DNA of 13,658 bases from Deltaproteobacteria bacterium (GCA_030620935.1 JAUXIP010000013.1:1-13658); one strand, 5' to 3'; numbered from the stretch's first letter, positions 7,480 to 13,658 are shown. Made by a program: numbers and translations. Notes: generated by a model from the letters alone, not told the origin.

Positions 7480-9186
7480 ATGCTGCGTGAGCTAAGAATC
7501 AAGAATTTTGCCGTTATCGATGAGGTGGCGTTGGATTTAGGGCCAGGCCTTAACGCGCTGACCGGCGAGACCGGGGCGGGGAAGACCATCGTTCTTAACG
7601 CTCTCGGTCTGATCTCCGGAAGTAGGGTTTCTTCGGATATCATTCGGTATGGAGAGGAGGAGGCGAGTGTGGAGGCGCTGTTTGAGGGACTGTCGGAGAA
7701 GGCCGAGGAAAAACTCACAGAGGGCGGATATGGAGATACACAAGAGGTGGTGATCAAAAGAGTCGTTAGTCGCTCCGGTAAAAATCGGATCTACCTGAGC
7801 GGAAGTCTCTGCCCGTTGGGATTTCTATCCGAGGTGGGCGACCTGCTGATCCACATTTACGGCCAGCATGAGCACTATGCTCTGGTAAAACCCGAGGCTC
7901 ACCTTTCGCTGCTCGACGCCTACGCGGGCCTGGAAGCAAAGGTGGCGGAGATGGAGACGCAGTACCAGTGTCTCGGGGCTGCCTGGGAACGGCTGAGCCA
8001 GGCCAAAGAGCTGTTTGAAAAAGGGAGACGAAAGGAAGAATCCCTGCGGGCGCAGGTGGAGGAGATCTCCGGGGCCCAACTTCAGATAGGAGAAGAGGAG
8101 GAGCTCAGGGTGAGAAAGAATATCCTCATCCACGCCGAAAAGCTCTACCAAGGGTGCAAAGAAGGCGAGGAGATTCTCTACGAGGGGGAGGATGCCCTGG
8201 TAAGCCGGCTGGGAAGGTATGTGCTCCGCCTGCAGGAGTTGGCCCAAATCGACGAAGGACTCAAAGGTGCTGTAGAGCTTCTGGAATCTTCTCTAGCTCA
8301 ATTGGAAGAGGCGACTTCCGCGCTTCGGCGCTATACCGATCGCGTCCATTTTGATCCGGCCGCATTGGAGCAGTTGGAAGACCGGCTTGCCGAGATCAAC
8401 CGGCTGAAGAGAAAGTATAACGGTTCCATCGAAGATATTTTGAAAATCCAAGAACGTTTGCAAGAAGAGCTTAGGGTCCTGGATCAAGGGGAAGAGGAAA
8501 TTCCTGCTCTCGAGAGGGCATTCGAAGCTGCCCGCAGGTCTGCTTGGCAGACGGCAGAAGCCCTTTCGCTTGAACGTAGGCGAATCGCTAAGAAGTTCAA
8601 GAAGGAAATGGAAAAAGAGGTTCAGGGTTTGGGCATGCCTGGAACCGTTTTTGAAGTCCGGTTTCTCAGAGTGGAGGAAGAAGGAGATGATTTGCCCTTT
8701 TTGATAGGTAGGAGGAGGATGACAAAACAGGGAATCGATCAGGTGGAGTTCTATTTCTCCCCCAATCCGGGCGAGGTTGAAAAACCCTTGGCCAAGATCG
8801 CTTCAGGGGGAGAGCTCTCACGCCTCATGCTGGCGATTAAATCTCTGGTCTTAACCCAGGGAGAGATCCCTACGCTCCTATTTGACGAAGTCGATGCGGG
8901 CATCGGCGGCCGCGTGGCTGAGATCGTCGGAAAGAAACTCAAGAAGGTAGCGGCGACCCACCAGGTCATCTGCGTGACCCACCTGCCGCAGATTGCCGCC
9001 CTGGCCGACTCCCACTACGTGGTCCAAAAAGAGACCAGCAAGGGCAGGACCTTTACGGGTGTCAAGAAACTGAATGATAAAGAGAGAGTCGAAGAGGTGG
9101 CTCGAATGCTCGGCGGGGTGAAGATTACGGAAAAAACCAAGCGGCATGCGGAGGAGATGGTAAAAACGCAGGGGAGTCAGCATTAG
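7480..9186 (+). CDS. recN: DNA repair protein RecN (SMC-like ATPase)
   Basis: A 568-residue RecN, an SMC-family ATPase acting in double-strand break repair and recombination. The frame opens at 7453, but the ATG at 7480 gives the conserved start MLRELRIKNFAVIDE. Walker A is GETGAGKT (29-36). A long charged helical middle (about 155-360, rich in Glu, Lys and Leu) provides the antiparallel coiled coil; GQHEHYAL near residue 130 is typical of RecN. The ABC signature SGGELSR is at 442-448, Walker B LLFDEVDAGIGG around 466-477, and the H-loop region VICVTHLPQIAALAD follows. All catalytic elements are intact. It starts 11 nt after the nadK stop and closes the operon, converging on the next gene. 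Confidence 0.95.
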   Translation: MLRELRIKNFAVIDEVALDLGPGLNALTGETGAGKTIVLNALGLISGSRVSSDIIRYGEEEASVEALFEGLSEKAEEKLTEGGYGDTQEVVIKRVVSRSGKNRIYLSGSLCPLGFLSEVGDLLIHIYGQHEHYALVKPEAHLSLLDAYAGLEAKVAEMETQYQCLGAAWERLSQAKELFEKGRRKEESLRAQVEEISGAQLQIGEEEELRVRKNILIHAEKLYQGCKEGEEILYEGEDALVSRLGRYVLRLQELAQIDEGLKGAVELLESSLAQLEEATSALRRYTDRVHFDPAALEQLEDRLAEINRLKRKYNGSIEDILKIQERLQEELRVLDQGEEEIPALERAFEAARRSAWQTAEALSLERRRIAKKFKKEMEKEVQGLGMPGTVFEVRFLRVEEEGDDLPFLIGRRRMTKQGIDQVEFYFSPNPGEVEKPLAKIASGGELSRLMLAIKSLVLTQGEIPTLLFDEVDAGIGGRVAEIVGKKLKKVAATHQVICVTHLPQIAALADSHYVVQKETSKGRTFTGVKKLNDKERVEEVARMLGGVKITEKTKRHAEEMVKTQGSQH

Positions 9187-9238
9187 AGAAAGGACGCGCA
9201 CTATTTCAGCCCCTGACAGGCAACCCGTAGTCCCTCAG

Positions 9239-10333
9239 TCATTGACTTCCTGGTTCCGGCAGCTTGATTGTGATGCCTCGGTGTTCCTGCTTTGCTCGCC
9301 GGTAAACGTGCATAGCCAGAGCGAGGTCAGCGGCGGCTGTACCGTTATTGTTGGCGTGGTAGGTGACTTGGTCGTCGTTGGTGCGGCCAGGAAAACTACC
9401 GTTCAGGATTTCGCCAAGCTCGTGAATCTTCTCCCAGGTGATGATGCCGGCCTGCAGCGGATCCCAAAGACCTGCCTGCTGATCTTGAATCACCGACTCC
9501 CGGCTATTCGTGATGATAAAGTCCGCCCGGCGAACAGTCTCGTCATCATTCTCACGACGGCCCGTCTCCAGCCATCCCCCTTTGACCAGCGATACATTAG
9601 AGCCAACCACAGTAGTGATGTGCTGACCGGGCTCGATCCACCGACCGTCGAACACGGGAATGTTGCTATTGGTTGCGCAGACAACAATATCCACCCCACG
9701 CATGACTTCCCGGGGGCTGTCGACAGGGGTCATAGGCGTCTCGATCATTGGACTCACCCGTTCGCAGAAGGCACGCCGGTTTTCCGGATGGCGGCTGTAG
9801 ACTTTTACGTGGGTGATAGGCCGCACGGCCTTTAATGCCAGCATCTTGTAAAGGGCTTGACCGCCAGTGCCATAGAGCCCGACGGTTTTCGCGTCCTGTC
9901 TTGCCATGTGACGAAAACCGACGCCGCTCGTTGCCCCCGTGCGCAAGGCCATGACACTCGGGAATCCCGAGCGCTCATCGAACAGCTCACCAATGATGAT
10001 CGCAAGCAACTTGCTTGTCTTCGAATCCCAAAGATTGTACACGGGATGTTCGCGGAACGGATAAGTCTGGTGACCGGGATCATGGGCCACGGATTCTGCT
10101 CGGGTCAACGACCCAATCACGCCGAGACCGGGAATGCCACCAGGGAAATTACTGACCCGAACGCCCTCGGGTGAGTGAACACGCCTTCGCGGCGCATTAA
10201 CGAGCGGAAAGTCCTGTGCCTGGCGGTAGCCCTGCTCAATCAAGTTGATGGCTTCTTCTACGGAAATCAGCCCTTGAGTGTCCTGTGGCCTTAAAAGAAG
10301 AACGGTCTTCCCACTTCCAACCGCCGTATTCAT
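9239..10333 (-). CDS. Ornithine cyclodeaminase / mu-crystallin family protein
   Basis: A 364-residue protein. The frame extends to 10399, but the ATG at 10333 is chosen because AAGGAG lies 9 nt upstream (10343-10348) and conserved sequence begins just after. The Rossmann NAD(P)-binding motif is VGLYGTGGQA (151-160), preceded by the family's RTGATSG (131-137, the RTAAxS region). Members reduce or deaminate amino-acid-derived imines (ornithine cyclodeaminase, ketimine reductase, alanine dehydrogenase). The catalytic Asp of Pseudomonas putida ornithine cyclodeaminase sits in a G-x-D segment; here the aligned residues appear to be GSN (244-246), so true cyclodeaminase activity is doubtful. The C-terminal half, with ITWEKIHELGEILNG and PGRTNDDQVTYHANNNG, defines a recognisable subfamily of unknown substrate. 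It stands alone, convergent with recN, with its own promoter. Confidence 0.87.
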   Translation of the reverse strand: MNTAVGSGKTVLLLRPQDTQGLISVEEAINLIEQGYRQAQDFPLVNAPRRRVHSPEGVRVSNFPGGIPGLGVIGSLTRAESVAHDPGHQTYPFREHPVYNLWDSKTSKLLAIIIGELFDERSGFPSVMALRTGATSGVGFRHMARQDAKTVGLYGTGGQALYKMLALKAVRPITHVKVYSRHPENRRAFCERVSPMIETPMTPVDSPREVMRGVDIVVCATNSNIPVFDGRWIEPGQHITTVVGSNVSLVKGGWLETGRRENDDETVRRADFIITNSRESVIQDQQAGLWDPLQAGIITWEKIHELGEILNGSFPGRTNDDQVTYHANNNGTAAADLALAMHVYRRAKQEHRGITIKLPEPGSQ

Positions 10334-10419
10334 CTGATGGGTCTCCTTCTCAGGTAAATTCTGAAGCTGGCGCATTCTCGGCCGTCTCACGACGCACAAC
10401 GTCTAAACTATAACCCAAA

Positions 10420-10449
10420 ATTAACTCTTGGAAAAACCTACCTTGTCAA
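10420..10449 (-). promoter_or_regulatory. Candidate promoter of the ornithine cyclodeaminase-family gene
   Basis: On the minus strand, TTGACA (10449-10444) is a perfect -35 box. It is followed after 18 bp by GTTAAT (10425-10420), four of six matches to the -10 consensus. The implied leader to the ATG at 10333 is about 80 nt. An alternative -10, TATAGT at 10412-10407, lacks a matching -35. Confidence 0.45.
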
Positions 10450-10512
10450 ACCTAACATCAAACACTGCCTTTTGAACCCAATTTTCTTAGGGAGAGAGTA
10501 AGATGGAAGGTT

Positions 10513-10794
10513 CTAGTAGCAGGGTTTGCTGAGATGTTTTAAGTGCTCAAGTTTGCCCGCGATCAGCGCTTCTTTCTTTGCGCGACTTCAGCGCTTGAGC
10601 TGCCGCTCTCGGGCCAGAGACTGGCTTTCAGAGGGATATGCCTCGGAATAGACGAGACGAACAGGGAGGTGCTTGAACGTATAGGTTGCTCCCCGACCAT
10701 CGTTGTGGGTCTTCAGGCGGGCTTGGAGGTTTTGTGCGGAGCCTATGTAGAGGCTTTCATCAGCGCAGCGAAGGATGTAAACATGATGGACCAT
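10513..10794 (-). pseudogene. GIY-YIG nuclease (UPF0213/YhbQ-type), interrupted by TGA
   Basis: From the ATG at 10794 the frame encodes a small GIY-YIG domain: VYILRCADESLYIG near the N-terminus, then LQARLKTHNDGRGATYT, PVRLVYSE, and SLARERQLKR. A TGA at 10590-10588 (codon 69) stops it. Reading on in the same frame gives SRAKKEALIAGKLEHLKHLS and a TAG at 10515-10513. Family members have LKRW-SRAKKEALI at this point, so the TGA replaces a conserved Trp codon TGG by one base change. With readthrough the protein would be 93 residues, the usual size. The stop removes the last quarter of the domain, so activity is doubtful. No good ribosome binding site is seen: AGGAG lies about 23 nt upstream, and a TTG at 10803 is an alternative start. 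It follows tRNA-Ala on the same strand, a common position for this family. A sequencing error cannot be excluded. Confidence 0.8.
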
Positions 10795-10863
10795 TCGACT
10801 CAAGGGCGGTTGAATTTCTCCTATTGTGGCCTGCCATGAGCAAGCGTTCATACGCGAGTCGAA

Positions 10864-10867
<4 letters not shown>
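10790..10867. repeat. 12-bp inverted repeat joining tRNA-Ala 3' end and nuclease start
   Basis: ACCATTCGACTC at 10790-10801 and its exact reverse complement GAGTCGAATGGT at 10856-10867 are separated by 54 bp. On the minus strand the right arm holds the tRNA discriminator base and CCA end, and the left arm holds the GIY-YIG ATG. The transcript could pair the two. Confidence 0.7.
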
Positions 10868-10939
<72 letters not shown>

Positions 10940-10959
10940 ACCTTGGTACAGTTTGCTAA

Positions 10960-10965
10960 ATTACA
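10960..10965 (-). promoter_or_regulatory. Possible -10 box for tRNA-Ala
   Basis: TGTAAT on the minus strand (five of six to consensus) lies about 20 nt before the tRNA 5' end, suitable for a short leader. The -35 region 16 bp upstream (TTCGAC) is a poor match, so this is tentative. Confidence 0.25.
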
Positions 10966-11327
10966 AGAAAAATCCTAAAAAGTCGAATCATGCCTTTCTT
11001 CCGAGGCCCGCAATTTTCAAGCTGGCCTGCCGCTTTTGCTTTCTTACTATTCGGCTGGCTGATTGCAGGTACGATATACTTTCTTAATTTGGGGGCAGGC
11101 CGTCAAGCAGCAAAAAGAGCCGTAAAGCCTTTCCGATTTAATAGGCGTCACCACCAAGCTTAAGGGAGTATCCCCCCGTCTCTCCGCCTCCAGCCGGTCG
11201 CTTAAACGTCGCTCCAGGTAGGTAACGAAATCCGTCGAAACTGGACAAAAAGGGTCCAGACGATACGCCTCAAGTGGTTGAAAGTGGGGGCTTTTAGCTT
11301 GGCATGGGAGTTGCGCAAGGTGGGGGT

Positions 11328-11334
11328 AGGAGGG
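11328..11334 (+). promoter_or_regulatory. Strong Shine-Dalgarno site
   Basis: AGGAGGG ends 7 nt before the ATG at 11342. It chooses this start over the in-frame ATG at 11336, which would leave only about 2 nt of spacing, and is the best evidence that the short downstream frame is translated. Confidence 0.7.
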
Positions 11335-11341
11335 AATGATT

Positions 11342-11515
11342 ATGTCTAAACGCGTTTTGCTCATGTCAGCCTTGGCCTACATGGCCTACATGTCTCTAAT
11401 GCCTTTGGTAATGACTAATCGCAACAGTCTGATCATGGCCTGGGTCTTCATGACCATCTGGTTCGTCGTCTATCTCTCTTTTAAGGGGCGGACGAGCCGG
11501 AAGGAGTTGAGATAG
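11342..11515 (+). CDS. Small hydrophobic membrane protein, 57 residues
   Basis: ATG at 11342 to TAG at 11513-11515 encodes 57 residues. After a short basic start (MSKRV) come two hydrophobic segments: about residues 5-24 (LLMSALAYMAYMSLMPLVM) and about 30-47 (SLIMAWVFMTIWFVVYLSF). They are joined by a polar TNRN turn, and a strongly basic tail (KGRTSRKELR) follows. The positive-inside rule puts both ends in the cytoplasm, giving a hairpin membrane protein. It is unusually rich in Met (nine). No catalytic residues are visible and I recognise no family. It converges on the AAA+ gene, whose stop is 38 nt away, and has no close upstream neighbour on its strand. Small proteins of this form are often regulators or subunits of larger membrane complexes, but nothing here identifies a partner. 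Confidence 0.72.
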   Translation: MSKRVLLMSALAYMAYMSLMPLVMTNRNSLIMAWVFMTIWFVVYLSFKGRTSRKELR

Positions 11516-11553
11516 TCGTGAGTCCGAAGAATAGGGAACCCGCTTAAGAAGGT

Positions 11554-12810
11554 CTAACTGGCCTTGGAGCCGAAATAGTTTGACCAGGCGAGTTCGAGCA
11601 GGGCAGGGGTGATTTCCAGTGAATGCTTTTCATACCGGCAAATATCGAGACACCGCTCGATGAGATCGCGGGGCTCACAGCCTCTGAGTGAGCGTTTTTC
11701 ACGCTCATAGCGCTTCAAGACTAGGTCAATGAGCTTGTTGCCGTCATGGAGTTCTTTAGACTCAAGGTATCGCTGGAAGATCAATGTGTAATCCTCAATC
11801 GTTGGAGGGCTCACATGGAGACGGTAGCCCATGCGCCGTAAGAATGCATCGTCCACGAGATCTCTGGGATCCAGGTTGGTGGCAAAAATAAGCAGTTGCT
11901 CGAAGGGGACTTGGATCTTTTTACCTGTGTGAAGAGTCAAGTAATCGACTTGACCCTCAAGAGGAATGATCCAGCGATTGAGGAGGTCGTGGGGATCAAT
12001 ACGTTGTCGACCGAAATCATCGATCACTAAGATGCCGCCGTTGGACTTCATCTGGAAAGGCGCTTCGTAGTACCGGACGGTTTGGCTGTAAATGAGGTCC
12101 ATACTTTCGATCGTGAGTTCTCCGCCGACGATAACCAACGGGCGTTTGACTTTAACCCACCGCTGGTCCTGTCGAACCGAAGGCTGGGGGACGACGGGTT
12201 CGTGGTTATGGGTATCGAAGACCTTGATGACCTGTCCGTCTACTTCAATGGCGTGGGGAATCCAAACTTCGCCCCCCAAGGCCGTATGAAGAGCTTTTGC
12301 CATCGATGTCTTCCCGTTGCCGGACGGTCCTGTAATGAAGAGGCTGCGACGAGAGTTGGCGACCAATCCAAGCGTCTGCACGGTGCTTTCAAGAAGCACT
12401 AGGCCGGACAGGGCATCACGGACTACTTCCGCTTCAATAGGATCCTTGGCCTTTTCCTGCTTCTGAACCATTTCGATATAGGAGTTAAGAGAAACCGGGG
12501 CAGGACCGATATAACCGCTAATATCCAACAGTCGGCGCACCTGCTCCCATCCGCGGTCGAGCATGGCATAGCGGTGGTTTTGAAATCCCTCAAGCCCGCG
12601 GATCTCGACAAATTTTTCACGATACAGGTGCTGGAGCAAGGACTCGACGATTGTTAGGGGAAGTTTGAGCTTTTGAGAGGCCCTTGCGGTCGTGCAGCTG
12701 GAGTCGGAGTAAACGGTTTTCAAAGCCAGGTCCGCGAGAAAAGCCAGGTCGAGACCTGTATCTTCGATTTGCTCAGGCGTGTGAGGTGATAAATTTGCGT
12801 TCTGCGACAC
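11554..12810 (-). CDS. AAA+ ATPase with N-terminal winged-helix-like domain
   Basis: A 418-residue protein starting at GTG (12810). Residues about 20-100 are helical and resemble a winged helix (SQKLKLPLTIVESLLQHLYREKFVEIRG). A linker with a KQEKAKD stretch leads to the AAA+ module: Walker A GPSGNGKTS (161-169), Walker B ILVIDDFGR (260-268), sensor 1 FATN (309-312), and DAFLRRMGYR (321-330) with likely arginine-finger residues. The C-terminal helical lid runs to about 410. Such MoxR/DnaA-like modules remodel a partner using ATP; the DNA-binding-like N-terminus may target it to DNA or a protein. The start has no clear Shine-Dalgarno site, but a TATAAT box lies 33 nt upstream and no other in-frame start is nearby. 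It may be expressed separately from the zinc-ribbon gene upstream. I do not recognise a named pathway. Confidence 0.82.
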   Translation of the reverse strand: MSQNANLSPHTPEQIEDTGLDLAFLADLALKTVYSDSSCTTARASQKLKLPLTIVESLLQHLYREKFVEIRGLEGFQNHRYAMLDRGWEQVRRLLDISGYIGPAPVSLNSYIEMVQKQEKAKDPIEAEVVRDALSGLVLLESTVQTLGLVANSRRSLFITGPSGNGKTSMAKALHTALGGEVWIPHAIEVDGQVIKVFDTHNHEPVVPQPSVRQDQRWVKVKRPLVIVGGELTIESMDLIYSQTVRYYEAPFQMKSNGGILVIDDFGRQRIDPHDLLNRWIIPLEGQVDYLTLHTGKKIQVPFEQLLIFATNLDPRDLVDDAFLRRMGYRLHVSPPTIEDYTLIFQRYLESKELHDGNKLIDLVLKRYEREKRSLRGCEPRDLIERCLDICRYEKHSLEITPALLELAWSNYFGSKAS

Positions 12811-12842
12811 TTGAACTGACTCGAAATCTCTGGTTTTGGGAG

Positions 12843-12870
12843 ATTATAGGGCCTGACTCAGAAATGCAAA
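12843..12870 (-). promoter_or_regulatory. Promoter of the AAA+ gene
   Basis: On the minus strand, a -35-like TTTGCA (12870-12865, four of six) and a perfect -10 TATAAT (12848-12843) are separated by 16 bp. The expected transcript starts near 12836, giving a leader of about 26 nt before the GTG. Confidence 0.6.
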
Positions 12871-12951
12871 GGCTCTATGGGTTAGGAGCGGGGAAAAGGA
12901 TCGTTTCTAACACGGGAGAATCGTTATGCTCAGAAACGAAACACAGAGGAG

Positions 12952-13140
12952 TTAAACTCTGGTTGCCTCTCTATCAGTAGACAATACAAGAGGCCGACGG
13001 TCAGACGACGCCAAAAATTCAACCGAAATAGCGATTTTTTTGGCTTCCTCGGCGCAGCCAGCGCATACCTTCATATTTATTTCGTCGGAGTAGACACGGT
13101 ATGTTGCCTCTTCATTTCCTAGGCATCTTTGGCACTTCAT
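12952..13140 (-). CDS. Small zinc-ribbon protein with two CxxC motifs
   Basis: A 62-residue protein with CQRC at 3-6 and CAGC at 26-29, a four-Cys zinc-ribbon spacing. NEEATYRVYSDEINMKVC between them and CAEEAKK after them resemble the N-terminal zinc ribbon of McsA-like proteins (KCxxC...A...V.LCxxCAEE). The rest is a short tail with no recognisable domain. The ATG at 13140 has GGAGG at 13149-13145, 4 nt away. It is likely cytoplasmic, binding one zinc ion and mediating a protein contact or regulation; no target is indicated. It lies upstream of the AAA+ gene on the same strand, but 141 bp and a promoter separate them. Confidence 0.72.
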   Translation of the reverse strand: MKCQRCLGNEEATYRVYSDEINMKVCAGCAEEAKKIAISVEFLASSDRRPLVLSTDREATRV

Positions 13141-13166
13141 AAGACCTCCGTCCGGTCTATTTTGGC

Positions 13167-13195
13167 TTTATTGCCTTAAACAATAACCCTATCAA
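13167..13195 (-). promoter_or_regulatory. Proximal promoter candidate of the zinc-ribbon gene
   Basis: On the minus strand, TTGATA (13195-13190, five of six) and AATAAA (13172-13167, four of six) have a 17-bp spacer. Transcription would begin about 20 nt before the ATG at 13140. Confidence 0.4.
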
Positions 13196-13244
13196 TAAGC
13201 TCCTGAGAAGTCCAAAAGATACTCAAAAAGGTAGAACTATACCT

Positions 13245-13273
13245 AAAATAGCCCGGAAGTTCTTTAGAGTCAA
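13245..13273 (-). promoter_or_regulatory. Distal promoter candidate of the zinc-ribbon gene
   Basis: On the minus strand, TTGACT (13273-13268, five of six) and TATTTT (13250-13245, four of six) have an ideal 17-bp spacer. With the proximal candidate this suggests two tandem promoters and a leader of about 100 nt from this one. Confidence 0.4.
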
Positions 13274-13340
13274 GGAAATATAACAGAGTATTGAAAAAAA
13301 ACTGTTGTCCGTTTGATCAAATAGGTGCCAGGTGCACCAG

Positions 13341-13368
13341 TTTCTAGTTTCTTGCTTCTGGTTTCTGG
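13341..13368. repeat. TTTCTAG heptamer array (four units)
   Basis: Four 7-nt units: TTTCTAG, TTTCTTG, CTTCTGG, TTTCTGG. It is the reverse-complement form of the CTAGAAA array at 244-271 and faces the array at 13373-13400. Confidence 0.65.
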
Positions 13369-13372
13369 TCAA

Positions 13373-13400
13373 CTAGGAACTTGGAACTGAAAACTAGAAA
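13373..13400. repeat. CTAGAAA heptamer array (four units)
   Basis: Four 7-nt units: CTAGGAA, CTTGGAA, CTGAAAA, CTAGAAA. AGTTTCTAGTTT at 13339-13350 and AAACTAGAAACT at 13391-13402 form a perfect 12-bp inverted repeat, so the two arrays can fold into one long imperfect hairpin. Confidence 0.65.
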
Positions 13401-13480
13401 CTACGAGTCCCGCAGATGAGTTTCTGAACAGGCTGATGAATTAGCGGCGGGGACCAATGGTGAATCGGAGTGGGGTATTT

Positions 13481-13658
13481 TCAACTTACGGGACGTAGCC
13501 TTCTCACAGGATGGATCTCCGGCGCAGCTACAGGTGCGTTCTCTGTCTGATCAAACTTCCGGCCCACTAGTAGCTGAGTCATTTTTAAAAGCTCTTCTTT
13601 TACGACCGGTCTATGGAGCAGGAGATCCGCGCCTGCCTGGATCCCTTTGGAACGCTCC
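13481..13658 (-). CDS. Response-regulator receiver protein, C-terminal end (partial)
   Basis: The minus strand is open from the window edge to the TGA at 13483-13481, giving the last 58 residues of a protein that begins beyond the window. RSKGIQAGADLLLHRPVVKEELLKMTQLL is the last part of a CheY-like receiver fold: the GAD turn, the final beta strand, and the last helix EELLKMTQLL. The receiver's near-invariant Lys before Pro appears as Arg (HRPV). About 25 residues of polar, Pro-rich tail follow (NAPVAAPEIHPVRRLRPVS), with no output domain, so the protein ends as a receiver-only unit or carries any other domain N-terminally. The phosphoacceptor Asp is out of view. Confidence 0.72.
   Translation of the reverse strand, partial: ERSKGIQAGADLLLHRPVVKEELLKMTQLLVGRKFDQTENAPVAAPEIHPVRRLRPVS

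Larger units (their letters stand above)
10943..11341. other. Intergenic region between tRNA-Ala and the 57-residue membrane protein
   Basis: About 400 bases without a convincing gene. It holds an 8-bp inverted repeat GGCCTGCC / GGCAGGCC (11024-11031 and 11094-11101) and a compact hairpin, CTGGAC / GTCCAG with a 7-nt loop (11241-11259). The hairpin may extend outward through CGTC / GACG. An AT-rich TATACT at 11075-11080 lacks a -35 box. The minus strand stays open for 105 codons (11364-11047) but has no ribosome binding site and covers the next gene's start. I match it to no known riboswitch. Confidence 0.5.
13196..13480. other. Intergenic region between zinc-ribbon and receiver genes
   Basis: With the flanking promoter sequence, about 340 bases carry no gene. 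The content is the distal promoter, AT-rich sequence to about 13320, a GGTGC direct repeat containing the palindrome GGTGCACC (13324-13338), two opposed heptamer arrays, and about 75 bases with nothing recognisable. Confidence 0.55.

Noticed and set aside
9242..9835. 197-codon plus-strand frame opposite the ornithine cyclodeaminase-family gene
   Set aside because: It is an antisense shadow of a gene with clear family motifs and lacks a ribosome binding site and recognisable domains.
11024..11101. GGCCTGCC / GGCAGGCC inverted repeat as ends of a mobile element
   Set aside because: Only 8 bp, no transposase, no target duplication and just 62 bp between the arms.
13431..13470. CTGATGA followed by GAAT, resembling the hammerhead ribozyme core
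   Set aside because: The bases between do not form a proper stem II, the second core element is GAAT rather than GAAA, and no closing stems I and III are seen.

Overview
The window is ordinary bacterial chromosome: dense genes, short gaps, Shine-Dalgarno sites and sigma70-like promoters, with roughly balanced GC. The mix (branched-chain aminotransferase, YciA-type thioesterase, TPR lipid/periplasmic-type protein, MauG-like di-heme cytochrome, molybdenum hydroxylase subunit, nadK-recN) fits an uncultured, metabolically versatile Gram-negative lineage of the Deltaproteobacteria / Nitrospirota / NC10 / Binatia type. This placement is an inference from gene content, not a firm identification. UGA is a normal stop here, since five genes end on it.

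Layout. 1-120 is the 3' end of ilvE. 121-289 is a repeat-rich gap holding a hairpin, a 23-bp direct repeat and a first heptamer array. 290-1517 (+) carries an acyl-CoA thioesterase followed by a secreted TPR protein of the RMDN type. A good promoter at 1554-1582 then drives a two-gene unit: a small secreted protein with paired His-x-His motifs, and a 714-residue secreted beta-propeller/di-heme cytochrome of the MauG/CcpA class. 4332-9186 (+) looks like one operon: a lone molybdopterin-binding hydroxylase subunit, nadK, recN. Convergent to it is an ornithine cyclodeaminase-family gene (9239-10333, -).

10513-10939 (-) holds tRNA-Ala(GGC) and, just downstream, a GIY-YIG nuclease gene broken by a TGA exactly where the family has Trp. 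10943-11341 has no convincing gene. It is followed by a 57-residue membrane protein (+) with a very strong ribosome binding site. 11554-12810 (-) is a winged-helix/AAA+ ATPase with its own promoter, preceded by a 62-residue double-CxxC zinc-ribbon protein. The right end has a gap with two opposed heptamer arrays, then the C-terminus of a response-regulator receiver protein (-).

Most noteworthy: (i) the tRNA-linked, TGA-interrupted GIY-YIG gene, whose start codon lies in a 12-bp inverted repeat with the tRNA CCA end; (ii) the 7-nt-period CTAGAAA-type arrays at both ends of the window; (iii) the His-x-His protein / propeller-di-heme pair; (iv) the molybdenum hydroxylase large subunit without its FeS and FAD partners; (v) the 57-residue membrane protein. 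None of these alone shows a new defence or mobile system. No CRISPR array, insertion sequence or prophage is visible.
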